Part shown: positions 35,505-45,537 of the stretch, piece after piece
Layout: each line of letters opens with the position of its first letter
Position numbering within the stretch: the first letter of the stretch is position 1
NCBI RefSeq assembly: GCF_900099605.1
Contig: NZ_FNDK01000001.1
Location: forward strand, 496,001 to 560,000
Source of the DNA: Alteribacillus persepolensis
Lineage (GTDB): Bacteria; Bacillota; Bacilli; Bacillales; Marinococcaceae
DNA length: 64,000 bases
Reading direction: 5' to 3'
The notes under the pieces: model-generated
What the model was told of the DNA's origin: nothing
Seen by the model: the letters and a program-made list of their open reading frames with translations, nothing else
Databases searched by the model: none
Made by a program: the position numbers and the translations under genes

Positions 35505-35555
35505 ATGTTTATCAAAGATAAAACCACTCCGGCTCATGGGACAGACCCATTCTTG

Positions 35556-36656
35556 TTATTCCATAATATACGTCTCATACAAGGCTTCTTCCAAATGGCG
35601 CCGGCCATTTTCCCTGTCGGCTTCTGTCCGAAACGTCAGCTGCAAAACCCCCATAATATCTTCACGTGTCTCAATAATGTGGATGTTTGTAATGCTAATT
35701 CCAGCCTTACCCAGGATGCCGGTTACATCCGAAATAACACCAGGATGGTCTGGAACATCAACAAATAAGTCATAAAAAGCAGGCAGGGCACCCTTTTCCC
35801 GTGACGGCAGTCCATCTCTAAACGACTTAGCAGAAGCAAAATAATGCTGAATTTCAAGAGGATCTTCTTCTTCAAGCAATTTCTCCACTCTCTTCATTTC
35901 CTCTTTCCAATCGTCCAACAGAGATAGGATAATATCTTTATTATGCAAGAGAACATCCCGCCACATTACCGGCGACGCCGAAGCAATTCTTGTAATATCA
36001 CGAAAACCCCCGGCTGCCAGCCGTGCAACAATATTATCTTCTTTTGCCGTACGTTTCACCTGCTGTACGAGTCCTGCTGCAATAATATGGGGCAGATGGC
36101 TGATTAAACCTGCAAAATGATCGTGCTGTTCCGGTGTTAATTCAATAAACCTTGCTTGTGTACCTTTTAACCAGTTTTGCAGCTGAATAACCTTATTCAT
36201 ATCCGTGCTTTCACAAGGAGTTAAAACATAAAACGCATTTTCAAAGAGATGCGGTTTCGCAGCTTGCACACCGCTTTTGTGAGAGCCCGCCATTGGGTGG
36301 CCGCCAATAAACGTAACACCTTTTTCAAACAATCTTTTTGCCTTATGAAAGATTTTATTTTTTGTACTGCCCACGTCTGTAACAATGGCACCTTCTTTTA
36401 ATGGAAAGGTTTCTAGCTCTTCAATGATTTGTTCTGTCTTCGTTACCGGCACCGCAATAACGATTAAATCAGCGTCCTGAACACCTTCTGCTAAACTTTC
36501 CACAGGTTCATCTATGACTTTTAACGACTGGGCCAGCCGTAATTGATTTTGATCAATGTCGATACCAGCAATATGTACATCATGTTCTTTCTTGATAGAC
36601 AACGCAATAGATCCGCCAATCAATCCCATACCAATAATGCATATTTTCCGTTTCAC
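35556..36656 (-). CDS. tyrA: Prephenate dehydrogenase with ACT domain
   Basis: Makes 4-hydroxyphenylpyruvate for tyrosine. The 366-residue protein has the NAD-binding GMGLIGGSIALSI near the N-terminus, GSTKNKIFHKA, GGHPMAGSHKSG with catalytic His, and a C-terminal ACT domain (about 290-366, DVPDHPGVISDVTGILGKAGISITNIHI) for feedback by tyrosine. The start is GTG 36656 with AGGAGGG 8 bases upstream. A terminator hairpin separates it from hisC, so part of its expression is independent of the trp genes. Confidence 0.96.
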   Translation of the reverse strand: MKRKICIIGMGLIGGSIALSIKKEHDVHIAGIDIDQNQLRLAQSLKVIDEPVESLAEGVQDADLIVIAVPVTKTEQIIEELETFPLKEGAIVTDVGSTKNKIFHKAKRLFEKGVTFIGGHPMAGSHKSGVQAAKPHLFENAFYVLTPCESTDMNKVIQLQNWLKGTQARFIELTPEQHDHFAGLISHLPHIIAAGLVQQVKRTAKEDNIVARLAAGGFRDITRIASASPVMWRDVLLHNKDIILSLLDDWKEEMKRVEKLLEEEDPLEIQHYFASAKSFRDGLPSREKGALPAFYDLFVDVPDHPGVISDVTGILGKAGISITNIHIIETREDIMGVLQLTFRTEADRENGRRHLEEALYETYIME

Positions 36657-36693
36657 CCTTTGCCCTCCTTTTGCTCTCTATGCTCTTTTCATG

Positions 36694-36738
36694 AAAAAAG
36701 GCAGCGGGCCACTTCTAAGGGAAGTACCAGGCCGCTGC
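36694..36738 (-). terminator. Terminator between hisC and tyrA
   Basis: On the minus strand GCAGCGGCC (36738-36730) pairs with GGCCCGCTGC (36710-36701, one base bulged), with an inner TACTTC/GAAGTG pairing, and a TTTTTT tail at 36699-36694. The stem lies 6 bases beyond the hisC stop. Confidence 0.85.
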
Positions 36739-36744
36739 TTTTGT

Positions 36745-37851
36745 TTACCCTTTCACGGAATGTTTTTGTTCATCTAAACACTCTTCTAATGCCTGCAAAA
36801 AGCATGTGTTTTGTTCACTTGTACCTGCTGTCACCCGAATCCAATCCGGATAACCTAATGCTTCGCCAGAACGGATGATAAAGCCTTTTTTTAAGAGTGC
36901 ATCAAACATAACATCACCAGATACGCCAGTTTGAATCAACATAAAGTTTGTTTGAGAAGGCAAGTAGGACAAGCCCTTCTTCTCACAGTATCTTTCCAAT
37001 CGATCCAGCTCTTTTCGATTTTTTATGCGGCATTCTTCAATATATTCCTCATCACCAAGTGCTGCTATAGCTGCATATTGAGCAATGGTATTCGTGTTAA
37101 ATGGAGGTCTTACTGGGTCCAAAGACTGCACCAGTTTTTCTTGAGCCACCCCGTAGCCAATACGCATTGAAGCTAACCCATACGCCTTTGAAAACGTACG
37201 AAGAATCATTAAATTAGGATATTCATTTAAATAAGCCAGCGTATTAGGATAATCTTGTGCCGTTACGTATTCAATATACGCTTCGTCAGAGACGACGAGC
37301 ACATTTTCTGGTACTTGGCGCATAAATGCTTGAAAAGCTTCATCATTTACATACGTACCCGTTGGATTATTTGGATTGCATACCCAAACAATTCGCGTGT
37401 TCTCATCAATTTGCTCAAGCATACCCTCTAAATCATGCACACCGTCTTTTAAAGGAACTTCTCTAATCTCCGCTCCTTCAATGACTGCGTTGTGTTTGTA
37501 TTGCGAAAACGTTGGAGATGCCATGACCGTATTTGTCTCATTATTCAGCATCGCACGGCACAACATTAAAATTACTTCATCTGATCCCGCTCCGAATAAT
37601 AACTGGCTCGCCTTCACTCCTATGTGGTCGGCTACAGCTTGACGAATGTCTGCAGCATACCCGTCAGGATAAATTTCCGGATAAAGTACTGCCTGTTGAA
37701 CCGCTGCTTTTGCTTTTGGAGAAGCACCATACGGATTTTCATTTGAAGCTAATTTATGAACTTCCTTTAAACCGAGCTCCCTTTTGACCTCTTCCATAGG
37801 TTTTCCCGGTTTATACGGCTCCATGCCTATAATTTGCGACTTAACTTTCAT
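36745..37851 (-). CDS. hisC: Histidinol-phosphate (and aromatic) aminotransferase
   Basis: A class II PLP aminotransferase of 368 residues. It has SNENPYG near the N-terminus, NPNNPTGTY, VSDEAYIEY and the PLP Lys in TFSKAYGLASMRIGYG. In Bacillus the hisC of the aro supraoperon serves both histidine and the phenylalanine/tyrosine ends, which explains its place between trpA and tyrA. ATG 37851 has a modest GGGGTG 7 bases upstream. The gap to trpA is 41 bases. Confidence 0.96.
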   Translation of the reverse strand: MKVKSQIIGMEPYKPGKPMEEVKRELGLKEVHKLASNENPYGASPKAKAAVQQAVLYPEIYPDGYAADIRQAVADHIGVKASQLLFGAGSDEVILMLCRAMLNNETNTVMASPTFSQYKHNAVIEGAEIREVPLKDGVHDLEGMLEQIDENTRIVWVCNPNNPTGTYVNDEAFQAFMRQVPENVLVVSDEAYIEYVTAQDYPNTLAYLNEYPNLMILRTFSKAYGLASMRIGYGVAQEKLVQSLDPVRPPFNTNTIAQYAAIAALGDEEYIEECRIKNRKELDRLERYCEKKGLSYLPSQTNFMLIQTGVSGDVMFDALLKKGFIIRSGEALGYPDWIRVTAGTSEQNTCFLQALEECLDEQKHSVKG

Positions 37852-37892
37852 GCTTTAGCACCCCGCATCAATAAATTCTCTACTATTACATG

Positions 37893-38702
37893 TTACGATG
37901 AAATCAGCGTGGAGACAAATGTTTTTATTTCTTGCAGTGCCTCTTTTTTCTTTTCTTCCCCTGCTGCCAGTTCATTGGCATGTTTTTCTACCAGCTTCAT
38001 AATTGCACTGCCGACAATAACACCGCTGCATATTCCTGAAAGACTTTGAACATGTTCCGGCTTAGAAATGCCAAATCCTACCGCCACCGGTACAGCGCTG
38101 TGTTCTTTTACTGTATGAATGAAATCGTATGCTTCTTGCGGAAACACCTCACGTGTTCCTGTCACACCAAGGCTTGACACGCAGTATAAAAAACCTTCTG
38201 CATGGCTTGCTATTTTATGCACTCTTGTCGTTGAAGTAGGCGCAACCAGCGATATATTCGCAAGCTGATAATCTTTGGCCAACGCTGTAAAATCCTGACT
38301 CTCTTCAAATGGCAAATCAGGTACTAATACACCATCCGCCCCTTTTTCATTTGCCGTTTCTAAAAAGCTCTCCATTCCCATCTGGAACACCGGATTATAA
38401 TAGGTAAATACAACAACCGGAATGGTCAATCCTCGTTTTCTCATCTCAGGAATGAGATCCATGGCACTTTTCAGGCTCATTCCTTGCTGCAATGCTCTTT
38501 TTGCGGAACGTTGTAAAACAGGGCCGTCTGCTAACGGGTCAGAATACGGAATACCAAGCTCCAAAATATGCGCACCAGCCTCTTGAAGTTGTAATGCAAG
38601 GTCAACCGTAGCAGATCGTGTCGGGTCTCCTGCCATAATAAACGGAATAAACAATGGATAGTCTGCATTGTGTGCTGCTTCATAAACCGTCAGTCTATTC
38701 AT
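37893..38702 (-). CDS. trpA: Tryptophan synthase alpha chain
   Basis: Splits indole-3-glycerol phosphate to indole and glyceraldehyde phosphate and passes indole to TrpB. The 269-residue barrel has [18 protein letters not shown] with the catalytic Glu and Asp, [11 protein letters not shown] and [10 protein letters not shown]. Its start lies inside the end of trpB with an 8-base overlap. Confidence 0.98.
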   Translation of the reverse strand: MNRLTVYEAAHNADYPLFIPFIMAGDPTRSATVDLALQLQEAGAHILELGIPYSDPLADGPVLQRSAKRALQQGMSLKSAMDLIPEMRKRGLTIPVVVFTYYNPVFQMGMESFLETANEKGADGVLVPDLPFEESQDFTALAKDYQLANISLVAPTSTTRVHKIASHAEGFLYCVSSLGVTGTREVFPQEAYDFIHTVKEHSAVPVAVGFGISKPEHVQSLSGICSGVIVGSAIMKLVEKHANELAAGEEKKKEALQEIKTFVSTLISS

Positions 38703-39900
38703 GTGAAAGGCTCTCCTTTTTCATTGCTTCTTTTATCGAGTGAACGTCTTTATCCCCCCGGCCAGATAAACATATAATCATGCTTTGCTCAGAAGTCATC
38801 TCTTTTGCTTTTTCCATCGCTAGATGCAGGGCATGAGCCGATTCGACCGCCGGCAGTATCCCTTCTGTTTTTGTCAGCAGTGACAACGCATCGAGTGCCT
38901 GCTGGTCTGTCACCCCTTCGTACATCACGCGGCCGCTTTCTGCTAAGTAGGCATGTTCCGGCCCGATTCCCGGATAGTCCAAACCTGCTGAAATAGAATA
39001 CGGCTCAATGATTTGGCCATTTTCATCCTGCATGAGATATGTTAAAGAACCATGAATAATACCTTTTGTCCCTTTTGTGATAGTCGCAGCATGCTGATCT
39101 GTATCTACTCCTAAGCCAGCCGCTTCCGCACCGTACAAGCGCACATCATCCTCTAAGAATGGATAGAACATGCCCATGGCATTGCTTCCTCCGCCAACAC
39201 AAGCCGTAATAGCATCAGGGAGAGCGCCGTACTGCTGTCCAAACTGCTCTTTCGTTTCATCGCCGATAATACGCTGAAAATCTCTTACCATTTTTGGATA
39301 AGGGTGAGGACCGACCACTGAACCAATTAAATAAAACGTATCGCCGACATTGGCTACCCAATACCGAATTGCCTCATTGGTAGCATCCTTTAATGTTTTG
39401 CTGCCTGAGTTTGCCGGCACCACTTCTGCTCCGAGAAGCTCCATTCTAAATACGTTCAGCGCTTGCCGGCGCATATCTTCTTCTCCCATAAACACTTTAC
39501 ACTCAAGCCCCAGCCGTGCACAGACTGTTGCTGTAGCGACACCATGCTGTCCCGCTCCGGTTTCCGCCACTACTTTCTGCTTGCCCATTCTTTTGGCGAG
39601 CAGTGCCTGTCCAATAGCGTTGTTTAATTTATGAGCGCCCGTGTGCAGCAAGTCTTCTCTTTTCAAATAAATGCGTGCGCCCCCTGTCTTTTCCGTTAGA
39701 CGTTTTGCATATGTCAGCGGGGTAGAACGGCCGGCATATTCTGATAACGTGTGCTTATATTCTTCCATAAAGTCTGTATCTGCTTGTGCTTCTTCCAATG
39801 ACTGCTCTAACTCTTCTAGTGCATACATTAGCGTTTCCGGTACAAACTTTCCGCCGAAACTTCCAAATCTTCCTCGATTATCTGGATACATGTTACTCAT
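38695..39900 (-). CDS. trpB: Tryptophan synthase beta chain
   Basis: A PLP enzyme that joins indole to serine. The 401-residue protein has [20 protein letters not shown] with the PLP Lys, [24 protein letters not shown] for phosphate binding and LSGRGDKD near the end. It overlaps trpF by 8 bases and trpA by 8 bases. Confidence 0.98.
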   Translation of the reverse strand: MSNMYPDNRGRFGSFGGKFVPETLMYALEELEQSLEEAQADTDFMEEYKHTLSEYAGRSTPLTYAKRLTEKTGGARIYLKREDLLHTGAHKLNNAIGQALLAKRMGKQKVVAETGAGQHGVATATVCARLGLECKVFMGEEDMRRQALNVFRMELLGAEVVPANSGSKTLKDATNEAIRYWVANVGDTFYLIGSVVGPHPYPKMVRDFQRIIGDETKEQFGQQYGALPDAITACVGGGSNAMGMFYPFLEDDVRLYGAEAAGLGVDTDQHAATITKGTKGIIHGSLTYLMQDENGQIIEPYSISAGLDYPGIGPEHAYLAESGRVMYEGVTDQQALDALSLLTKTEGILPAVESAHALHLAMEKAKEMTSEQSMIICLSGRGDKDVHSIKEAMKKESLSHE

Positions 39901-40537
39901 TGCTATTCAACCTCTTTTCCAAACAGTTCAATTTCTGCTGATCTTTTCTGCCATTTGTCTCTACTCCGCTAGAAAGGTCGACACCCCAAGGTCTAAATGC
40001 CTTCAATGCAGCAACATTTTCAGCATTAATGCCGCCGGCAATTAAAACTGGCGTGTTCTGTTTACGCCCGAACTCAACATATGCCGGAACATGGGACCAG
40101 TCAAAACGCTGGCCTGTTCCACCCCAGGCTCCTTTCACTTTAGCATCTATGACAAATGCATCGACATACGGCACGTACGCATCCATTCTTTCCAGTACAG
40201 ATGCATCGTGTGCGAGAGCTTTCCAAACGTCTGTTTGACAAACTTCTTTAGTTTTTTTTACATCATCAGGGGTTTCCGCACCGTGCAATTGAACAATATC
40301 TGGTGAAAGGATATTCACAGCATCGGCAATTTCGTCTATAGGAGCATTTACAAAGAGAGCTGCTACCGACTTATCCGGCATCGGGTGCCGCTTAAGCCAG
40401 GAAGCAGCTGCGTGTGGCGTTATTTTTCGTTTACTTTCCGCCATGACAAATCCCACGTAGTCGGCTTTGGATTCACTCACTATCCGAACATCTTCTTCTG
40501 AGTGCAGTCCACATACTTTAAGATAAGGACGAATCAT
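39893..40537 (-). CDS. trpF: Phosphoribosylanthranilate isomerase
   Basis: The third step of the tryptophan branch. The 214-residue barrel has [11 protein letters not shown] with the catalytic Cys and [20 protein letters not shown] with the catalytic Asp, then [11 protein letters not shown] and GVDLSSGVE. It starts 20 bases inside the 3' end of trpC and overlaps trpB by 8. AAAAGGAGAG stands upstream of ATG 40537. Confidence 0.97.
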   Translation of the reverse strand: MIRPYLKVCGLHSEEDVRIVSESKADYVGFVMAESKRKITPHAAASWLKRHPMPDKSVAALFVNAPIDEIADAVNILSPDIVQLHGAETPDDVKKTKEVCQTDVWKALAHDASVLERMDAYVPYVDAFVIDAKVKGAWGGTGQRFDWSHVPAYVEFGRKQNTPVLIAGGINAENVAALKAFRPWGVDLSSGVETNGRKDQQKLNCLEKRLNSNE

Positions 40538-41294
40538 GCTGGTACTCTCCTTTTAACGTGCGTAAAGCTGCCTCTACATCAGGCTGCCTCATGAGCGATT
40601 CGCCGACAAGTACTGCCTGTGCTCCAAACTGCTGTACGAGCTGCAAATCCTCTGCAGTATAAATACCGCTTTCACTCACCAAGATGCTGTCCGATGGTAT
40701 CAAACGGCCCAATTCTTTCGTTACATCAAGCGTCGTGTGAAAGGTACGCAAGTCTCGATTGTTGATTCCCATAACAGCCGGTTCAAATGTTTTCAGAACA
40801 TCTTCTACTTCCTGCCTTGAATGACATTCTACCAATACTTCCAGGCCTTTTTCATAGGCTTCAAGATACAGCTCATGAAGCTGCTTCGGTTCGAGTGCAG
40901 CCGCAATTAATAAAACAGCATCCGCACCAATTCTAACGCTCTCTTCTATTTGTAAACGATCGATGATAAACTCTTTTCTCATTACAGGTATCGACACATT
41001 GTGTTTCACTTGTGTCAAGTATTCGCGTTTACCTTGAAAATAAGACTGGTCAGTTAAGACAGACAACGCAGCTGCTCCACCGTTTTGATAACTTTTTGCA
41101 ATGCTCTCCGGCTGAAAATCAGCGCGGATTAATCCTTTAGAAGGAGACGCTTTTTTTACTTCCGCAATCACTTGGATGTTCGCTGCATTTGATGTTAGTG
41201 CCTCTTTTAATGAATATCGTTTCACATCTTGTTTTTCGGGCAGGACTAACTGCTGTATTTCTTCTTTTTTCGTTTCTAAAATTTTATTAAGCAT
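40518..41294 (-). CDS. trpC: Indole-3-glycerol phosphate synthase
   Basis: Closes the indole ring. The 258-residue barrel has AEVKKASPSKGLI with catalytic Lys, VLTDQSYFQG, MRKEFIID, VECHSRQEV and GINNRDLRTF. The start is taken at ATG 41294 (MLNKILETKKEE), preceded by GAAGGTGG, not at the upstream 41315. It overlaps trpD by 8 bases. Confidence 0.97.
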   Translation of the reverse strand: MLNKILETKKEEIQQLVLPEKQDVKRYSLKEALTSNAANIQVIAEVKKASPSKGLIRADFQPESIAKSYQNGGAAALSVLTDQSYFQGKREYLTQVKHNVSIPVMRKEFIIDRLQIEESVRIGADAVLLIAAALEPKQLHELYLEAYEKGLEVLVECHSRQEVEDVLKTFEPAVMGINNRDLRTFHTTLDVTKELGRLIPSDSILVSESGIYTAEDLQLVQQFGAQAVLVGESLMRQPDVEAALRTLKGEYQHDSSLS

Positions 41295-42312
41295 GCTGCT
41301 GTTCCACCTTCTCATTTTTCAGACGCTGCAATTGTTGTACTATGTCACCATTTTCTAATGCTTTTGCTGCTTTTTCAACCCCGTCTTTGATAGAAGCCGT
41401 GTAATCAGCGACGTAAAGTCCAGCAGCAATATTTAACAGCAAGATATCTTTGGCACCGTCTTGAGCCTCGCCGTTAAAGATATCTTCAATAAGACGGGCA
41501 CTTTCAGAAGCATTATTCACTTGAATATCCGCCATATCCGCTCGCTTTAACCCTGCCTGTTCTGGTGTAATAGTGTATTGTTCAATGGCCTCGCCGTTCA
41601 GTTCTGTTACATAGGTTTTGCCGGTAATCGTTATCTCATCGAGGCCGTCTTCGCCTGTCACAAATATTGCGCGCTTGGCACCGAGACGTTTTAGTGTCTG
41701 AGCCATTTTCATCCCATAATCTTTGTTAAACACACCAATAACTTGCCCATTTGCATTAGCAGGGTTCGTAAGCGGTCCTAACAAATTAAAAATCGTACGA
41801 AAGCCAATCTCTTTTCTAGGAGCAACGGCGTGCTTCATCGCTACGTGATACATTGGGGCAAACAAAAATGCCATGTCCTGCTTAGCAAGCGAATCCGCCG
41901 CCTCCTCTGGGGACGTTTGTACAGACAATCCTAACTTTTCAAGCACGTCAGCACTTCCGCTTTTAGAGGACACAGAGCGATTCCCATGTTTGGCTACTTT
42001 GATGCCAAAAGCAGACAAGGCAATCGCAGAAGCTGTAGATATATTATAAGTAGAGCTTTTGTCTCCACCTGTTCCGCACGTATCAATCACGTTCGTTTCA
42101 CAGTGGGGAATTCGAATTACATGGTCTCGCATCGATCTTGTAAAACCTGTCATTTCATCTACCGTTTCCCCACGGAAACGAAGTACAGTAAGCAGGCTGG
42201 CAATTTGACTTTCCGTCGCTTTTCCTTGCATAATTTCATCCATGGCAGCTTTAGCTTCTTCTTCCGTTAGTGTATTTCCCTCAATACATTCGTTTAACAA
42301 CTCTTTAAGCAT
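41287..42312 (-). CDS. trpD: Anthranilate phosphoribosyltransferase
   Basis: Adds phosphoribose to anthranilate. The 341-residue protein has DTCGTGGDKSSTYNIST for pyrophosphate binding, KHGNRSVSSKSGSADVLE and FNLLGPLTNPA. I use ATG 42312 (MLKELLNEC) with GAGGAGGAGAG upstream instead of 42366. It overlaps trpE by 8 and trpC by 8 bases. Confidence 0.97.
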   Translation of the reverse strand: MLKELLNECIEGNTLTEEEAKAAMDEIMQGKATESQIASLLTVLRFRGETVDEMTGFTRSMRDHVIRIPHCETNVIDTCGTGGDKSSTYNISTASAIALSAFGIKVAKHGNRSVSSKSGSADVLEKLGLSVQTSPEEAADSLAKQDMAFLFAPMYHVAMKHAVAPRKEIGFRTIFNLLGPLTNPANANGQVIGVFNKDYGMKMAQTLKRLGAKRAIFVTGEDGLDEITITGKTYVTELNGEAIEQYTITPEQAGLKRADMADIQVNNASESARLIEDIFNGEAQDGAKDILLLNIAAGLYVADYTASIKDGVEKAAKALENGDIVQQLQRLKNEKVEQQHA

Positions 42313-43825
42313 GAATGCTCTCCTCCTCTTCTCTTTCTCTGCTAAACATTTCCTCTGCTGATTCAATGGCTTTTAACAACGCAGCTGCTTTATTTTGGGT
42401 TTCTTCGTACTCTTTTTCGGGAATAGAGTCCGCAACAATTCCAGCACCGGCCTGAATTTTTGCTTTGTTGTTTTTAACAATCATTGTTCGTATAGCGATA
42501 CAAGAGTCAATGTTTCCATCAAAACCTAAATAACACACAGCCCCAGCATAAATTCCGCGTCGTTCGGGCTCTAATTCTTTCAAAATCTGCATAGCTCGAA
42601 ATTTAGGTGCTCCAGACACCGTCCCCGCTGGAAATGAAGCTTCAAGTGCTGCTATCGGCTTTGTGCCATGGCTAATCGTGCCGGTCACTTTTGAGATAAT
42701 GTGCATCACATGTGAAAACTTACCGATTTCAAGCAATACCGGTGTATCTACCGAACCATATTCTGCCACACGGCCTACATCGTTGCGGGCTAAGTCCACT
42801 AGCATATAATGTTCTGCTTTTTCTTTTTCATCTTGCAGTAAATCTCTGACCAGTTCATCGTCTTCCTGTTTTGTCGCCCCGCGTTTTCTTGTTCCAGCAA
42901 TCGGATGAATTTCTACATGGTTGTCTTGCACTTGAATGAGCCGCTCCGGAGAACTCCCCACCACTTCCGTATCACCAAGCTTTAAATAAAACATATATGG
43001 AGAAGGATTAATCATTCGAAGCGTTCGATATATATCAAAAGCTGTTACTGTAATATGTTTTTCAAACCTCTGCGACAGCACGGCTTGGAAGATATCTCCT
43101 GCTTTTATATATTCTTTAATCGTCTCAACGTCCTGCAGAAACTTCTGCTTTGGATAGTTCGAGCTGACTTGCTTAAAATGAACATCCACTGTGGTTGTCA
43201 ACGGTGATAAAAAAGCATCCGCGCCTGTCACGGCTGCCACTTGCTCCATTAATGAACCGACTGTTGCTTTCGCTTGTTCATACCGCTTTTTCGTACCACT
43301 CTCTATGTCATTATCATAATGAATAAAACTAATTTCTTTTGTATCATGGTCAAGCGCAATCAATGTCTCGCAAAACAACAGCACCACTTCATCTGCACGG
43401 TCTGTATCCTCTGATGACTTTAGCTCTGGTTCAAATTCTTCTACGGTATCATAAGGAATAACGCCGACTGCTCCTCCTTTAAAGGGGATTTGAATAGAGG
43501 GAGAACCGGGTTTGAGCCACGTAATGGATTGTTCAAACAGCTCTGCCAGGTTTTCACTCTGCAGTAAAACACGGTCATTTTTATCTGCAAACACGTACAT
43601 GTTTTTATTGCTGTAAATTTTATATTGTGGAGACAATCCAATAAACGAATACCTCGACCACGGTGACGCTTCGTCTTTACTTTCAAGTAAAAATACTGCT
43701 TTATCTTTTAATTTCTGAAATACTTGGATTGGGGTTAGTGTATCTGTAAAAAAACGTCTCACATACGGGAGCATGCTGCTCGTTTTAGAAAGTTCTTGAA
43801 ATGCTTGAAAAGAAGTCTCTGTCAT
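42305..43825 (-). CDS. trpE: Anthranilate synthase component I
   Basis: Makes anthranilate from chorismate with the glutamine amidotransferase subunit, which in Bacillus is encoded in the folate operon; no trpG occurs here. The 506-residue protein has the feedback motif LLESKD near 50, SPSPYMFYLKLGD, GSSPERLIQV, PIAGTRKRG and FPAGTVSGAPKFRAMQI. ATG 43825 has AGAGGTG 6 bases upstream, which can be hidden in a leader hairpin (43858-43828). Confidence 0.97.
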   Translation of the reverse strand: MTETSFQAFQELSKTSSMLPYVRRFFTDTLTPIQVFQKLKDKAVFLLESKDEASPWSRYSFIGLSPQYKIYSNKNMYVFADKNDRVLLQSENLAELFEQSITWLKPGSPSIQIPFKGGAVGVIPYDTVEEFEPELKSSEDTDRADEVVLLFCETLIALDHDTKEISFIHYDNDIESGTKKRYEQAKATVGSLMEQVAAVTGADAFLSPLTTTVDVHFKQVSSNYPKQKFLQDVETIKEYIKAGDIFQAVLSQRFEKHITVTAFDIYRTLRMINPSPYMFYLKLGDTEVVGSSPERLIQVQDNHVEIHPIAGTRKRGATKQEDDELVRDLLQDEKEKAEHYMLVDLARNDVGRVAEYGSVDTPVLLEIGKFSHVMHIISKVTGTISHGTKPIAALEASFPAGTVSGAPKFRAMQILKELEPERRGIYAGAVCYLGFDGNIDSCIAIRTMIVKNNKAKIQAGAGIVADSIPEKEYEETQNKAAALLKAIESAEEMFSREREEEESIHA

Positions 43826-44087
43826 GGGCTCACCTCTTTATAGCGACAAGAAGAGAGCATGAAGGAAGGAGATTAGGGGTAGGACGCATACGGGCAAAAA
43901 GCCTCATAAATTTATATACATAGAAAGCCTGAAACAGACAGTCTCAGGCATAGTTTAAACATTATACACTCTGCTCTGCTACTCTCTCTTCTCTTCTACC
44001 TGCACTCTGCTCGACTACTTTATTTTTGTATGGACTCATCTAAACTAAACTACTACTATCGTACACATGTCAATTCTTTTTTGTCAA
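43826..44087 (-). promoter_or_regulatory. trp promoter and TRAP-controlled leader
   Basis: TTGACA (44087-44082), an 18-base spacer and TACGAT (44063-44058) overlap the end of aroH. The leader then has GAG and TAG triplets mostly 2 bases apart: TAG at 44047 and 44042, GAG 44037, then TAG 44017, GAG 44012, GAG 44007, TAG 43998, GAG 43993, 43988 and 43984, TAG 43981, GAG 43976 and 43971. A terminator hairpin GCCTGAGAC/GTTTCAGGC follows (43949-43927). A second hairpin (GCTCTCTT 43858-43851 with AAGAGGTGAGC) can hide the trpE ribosome-binding site. This is the TRAP attenuation plan of B. subtilis, and mtrB is in the window. Confidence 0.88.
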
Positions 44088-44444
44088 CACCAAGTCAGGG
44101 CGCAGCTGTTTTGCATCACGCAAGTAAACATGTTGAACGTCCTTTTGCGCCTTATCTATTTCTGCTTGCAGCATAATACGAATACACTTTGGCAGGCTGT
44201 TTTTCACATCAATTTCTTTCGCACACATGACCGGAACGAACTGCCAGCCTTCCAAAGAGCGCACTGCTTTTGCCGGGAATACAGCATCAATATCAGATGT
44301 AGCTGTAAACCAAATGTGTGATACATACTCTGGTTCCAAATCATTTTGACTAATCATTTCTTCAAGTAATAATTTGGTGCTTTTCACAATGTCTTCTTCT
44401 GTATTTTCATGGATAGTGATTGCTCCTCGAACACCTCTAATCAC
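44070..44444 (-). CDS. aroH: Chorismate mutase AroH
   Basis: Converts chorismate to prephenate, the entry to tyrosine and phenylalanine. The 124-residue trimer-type protein has RGVRGAITIHENTEEDI with Arg7, SHIWFTATSDIDAVFPAKAVR and GWQFVPVMCAKEIDV, the AroH active-site strings. The start is GTG 44444 and overlaps aroB by 8 bases. The trp promoter begins inside its 3' end. Confidence 0.97.
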   Translation of the reverse strand: MIRGVRGAITIHENTEEDIVKSTKLLLEEMISQNDLEPEYVSHIWFTATSDIDAVFPAKAVRSLEGWQFVPVMCAKEIDVKNSLPKCIRIMLQAEIDKAQKDVQHVYLRDAKQLRPDLVLTKKN

Positions 44445-45537
44445 CGCTAGTCATCCCCCTTTTATCGTTGTTCAGCAGCTCATACAAAAGATGTTCCTCG
44501 ACTGTTTTTAAAAGAGGACAGCCTGGCTTTTCTACTAAAACAAATGTTAATTGACCAGATGTTGCTTTTTTGTCTTTTTTCATTGTTTCAATGAACGTTT
44601 GTGCAGAAAAGCCTGCAGGGATATTCACCGGAAAACCGAGTGCCTCTAACCACTTGACTTCTTCTTCTACGTCCCAGTTGGACAGCCCTAAATAATTGCT
44701 GACTCTCATAGCAAACATCATTCCAGCCGCTACTGCTTCACCGTGGGTGACATCACCATTATAGCCTGCCAATTTCTCAATAGCATGGCCCAATGTGTGG
44801 CCGAAATTCAAATACGCGCGCACCCCCGCCTCTTTTTCATCTTCTTTTACAATATCTGCTTTGACAGCTATGGAGCGTTTTAAGAACGGGCGAATCTTAT
44901 TTGTTTTTATGTCCTCTATCGATCGCACGTTTTCCTTTAGCCACTGTAGAAACTCTGAATCGTTAATATAAGCATGCTTGATCATTTCTGCAAATCCTGA
45001 ACGCCACTCCCTGTCCGGAAGCGTCATAAGCGTTTGTGTATCGTAAAGCACAGCTGACGGCTGATGAAAAGCACCAATTAAATTTTTTCCTAACTCGTGA
45101 TTAATACCTGTTTTGCCGCCTACACTGCTGTCATGCGCGAGCAAAGTTGTCGGGACCTGTACAAATGGTATGCCCCTCATATATGTGGCAGCAACAAAGC
45201 CTGCCAAATCTCCAATCACACCGCCGCCAAGTGCAAAAATAATGGACTGGCGATCCAGACCTTCTCGTATGCATGCTGTTAACAATCGTTCGTAGCTGGC
45301 TAGTGATTTCGCGGACTCACCATTTGGCACGGTTTCCACACAAACAGGCAGCATAGGGTCCAAACAAAGCCGTAAATCCTCTGCATATAACTCACCGACA
45401 TTTGTGTCTGTAATAATCATTGCTTTGCTTTTACCAGCCAGCTTTTCTTTCAATAAACTCTCCGTTTGATGCAGCACGTTCTCTCCAATATATACTGGAT
45501 ACGATTGGGCTGATGCATGTACCGTTAATTGTTCCAT
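44437..45537 (-). CDS. aroB: 3-dehydroquinate synthase
   Basis: Second shikimate step, an NAD and metal-dependent enzyme. The 366-residue protein has GGGVIGDLAGFVAATYMRGIPFVQVPTTLLAHDSSVGGKTGIN and the metal-binding NFGHTLGHAIE with HGEAVAAGM. Start ATG 45537 shares a base with the aroC stop (TAATG), which favours coupled translation. The longer reading from 45555 is unlikely. Confidence 0.97.
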   Translation of the reverse strand: MEQLTVHASAQSYPVYIGENVLHQTESLLKEKLAGKSKAMIITDTNVGELYAEDLRLCLDPMLPVCVETVPNGESAKSLASYERLLTACIREGLDRQSIIFALGGGVIGDLAGFVAATYMRGIPFVQVPTTLLAHDSSVGGKTGINHELGKNLIGAFHQPSAVLYDTQTLMTLPDREWRSGFAEMIKHAYINDSEFLQWLKENVRSIEDIKTNKIRPFLKRSIAVKADIVKEDEKEAGVRAYLNFGHTLGHAIEKLAGYNGDVTHGEAVAAGMMFAMRVSNYLGLSNWDVEEEVKWLEALGFPVNIPAGFSAQTFIETMKKDKKATSGQLTFVLVEKPGCPLLKTVEEHLLYELLNNDKRGMTSGD

